A program made the position numbers and the translations under genes. From assembly GCA_017541105.1 (NCBI GenBank), contig JAFXZS010000005.1, positions 1-41,437 on the forward strand: a stretch of 41,437 bases of DNA. The letters are read 5' to 3'. Of the stretch, positions 40,689 through 41,437 are shown piece by piece. This DNA comes from Clostridia bacterium. Its GTDB lineage: Bacteria; Bacillota; Clostridia; Christensenellales; Aristaeellaceae. Every line of letters begins with the position of its first letter. Within the stretch, counting starts at the first letter, position 1. The notes beneath the pieces are model-generated. The model saw only the letters and a program-made list of their open reading frames with translations. It made no database searches and was not told where the DNA came from.

Positions 40689-41437
40689 GAAAACACGACA
40701 GATTATCATTATCGTCATCGCGGTGCTGCTGCTGGCGGCGATGCTCCTGACGATCCTTCCCGTGGGGGACGCGGGGGCGGAGGACCGGCGGGCGACGAAT
40801 GAAACCACCGGATATATTGCCGTCATCGACGATGAGGCAGGGCTGCTGGATGCCGGGGAGATTGCCGGCGTCGAGGAAGCCATGATGCAGGTGACGGAAT
40901 ACGCGAACGTCGGATTCTATACCTATCCGGCCAGCGGGAACAGCGGCCGGAGCGGGGAAAGCAAGGCCAGGGACTGGGGCAACAGCGTTTTCGGCGCGGG
41001 GACCCGGTTCACCGTATTCATTATCGACATGAAGACCCGCCATCTGGATATCTGGGCGAGCGAGTCCCTGGTGGGGACGCTGACCCGCGCCCATTCCAAT
41101 ACGATCGCGGACAATGTGTACCGGTACGCAAGCCGGGGCGACTACGCCGGCTGCGCGGAGGAAACATTCGCGCAGATCGGCCGCGTGCTGCGGGGTGAAA
41201 AGATCGCCACGCCGATGAAGGTGATCAGCAATATCCTTCTGGCCATGATCGTCGCCATCCTGGGGACGTATCTGCTGGTTTCCGCCCGGATCCGGAAGGA
41301 ACAGGCGGTATCGATGCCCACGGTCATCCGGGCAGCGGCCGCCGGGACGGCGACGGTGGTTACGGCACAGCAGCTGAAGAAGGTCGTGCACCATGAATCC
41401 CATTCGGGCGGCGGGCATTCCGGCGGCTTCGGCGGCG
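40681..41437 (+). CDS. TPM-domain membrane protein, cut by window end
   Basis: ATG 40681 opens a frame running past the window edge (252 codons visible). It has an N-terminal membrane helix (IIIIVIAVLLLAAMLLTI), an external TPM-like domain (about 45-165: GLLDAGEIAGVEEAM, FTVFIIDMKTRHLDIW, NTIADNVY), a second membrane helix (VISNILLAMIVAILGTYLLV) and a Ser/Gly/His-rich tail (HSGGGHSGGFGG). TPM (YgcG/TLP18.3/Psb32) proteins have been linked to repair of membrane complexes and weak phosphatase activity. GGGAGGTGAGG is the ribosome binding site, inside the preceding gene. The Gly-rich tail is typical and likely ends soon after the window. Confidence 0.85.
   Translation, partial: MRKKTRQIIIIVIAVLLLAAMLLTILPVGDAGAEDRRATNETTGYIAVIDDEAGLLDAGEIAGVEEAMMQVTEYANVGFYTYPASGNSGRSGESKARDWGNSVFGAGTRFTVFIIDMKTRHLDIWASESLVGTLTRAHSNTIADNVYRYASRGDYAGCAEETFAQIGRVLRGEKIATPMKVISNILLAMIVAILGTYLLVSARIRKEQAVSMPTVIRAAAAGTATVVTAQQLKKVVHHESHSGGGHSGGFGG

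Noticed and set aside
39264-40883. 539-codon minus-strand frame
   Set aside because: Antisense to the zinc-ribbon membrane protein; very Arg/His/Gln rich without domain.

Overview
The window looks like the chromosome of an anaerobic, moderately high-GC Firmicute of the class Clostridia, probably a gut or rumen organism. This is inferred from strong AGGAGG-type ribosome binding sites, sigma-A-like promoters, rubrerythrin/rubredoxin oxygen defence, many Sec-exported proteins with KK-starting signal peptides, and Clostridia-type families (DUF554, RbsABC-type sugar importer, zinc-ribbon membrane proteins). No rRNA, tRNA, CRISPR array or intact mobile element was recognised.

Region 1-2.45 kb is AT-richer and decayed. 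It holds the 3' end of a LacI-family regulator, cut exactly where a cluster of TGTCCGA...CAGGGT repeats begins (IS21-like end remnants), then a DUF4143 AAA+ ATPase whose promoter lies inside a large inverted repeat, then the wreck of a two-gene operon ending in the head of a DUF6036-type nucleotidyltransferase. A secreted Sel1-repeat protein follows (2.47-3.67 kb).

Region 3.8-15.4 kb: an AraC regulator and a VOC protein (minus strand) diverge from a heterodimeric ABC exporter with one canonical and one degenerate ATP site. Then come an aldo/keto reductase, a double-rubredoxin protein, a ferredoxin-rubredoxin-rubrerythrin-rubredoxin fusion, a TauE/SafE transporter, an unrecognised TIM-barrel-like enzyme and a DUF554 protein. 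The rubredoxin/rubrerythrin pair is a likely peroxide/oxygen detoxification relay.

Region 15.6-23.5 kb: recQ and kptA in tandem (also AT-richer than neighbours), a tyrosine phosphatase, a small membrane protein, a tldD-tldE metalloprotease pair, a secreted cystatin-like protein and a small orphan ORF.

Region 23.5-28.9 kb (minus strand) is one sugar operon: binding protein, double-ATPase, permease, D-lyxose isomerase and a PHP-domain phosphoesterase. It has a clear promoter, a palindromic operator candidate in the leader and a stem-loop after the binding-protein gene. The likely job is import and isomerisation of D-lyxose, D-mannose or a related sugar.

Region 29.1-41.4 kb is mostly envelope biology: a secreted flavodoxin-like protein, an SH3-like exported protein, a 29-residue membrane peptide, a 1071-residue zinc-ribbon-anchored exoprotein, a parvulin foldase with a 7-residue repeat tail, an HTH-AbrB regulator with its ABC-2 transporter, a secreted FxLYD-like protein, a zinc-ribbon membrane protein and a TPM-domain protein cut by the window end.
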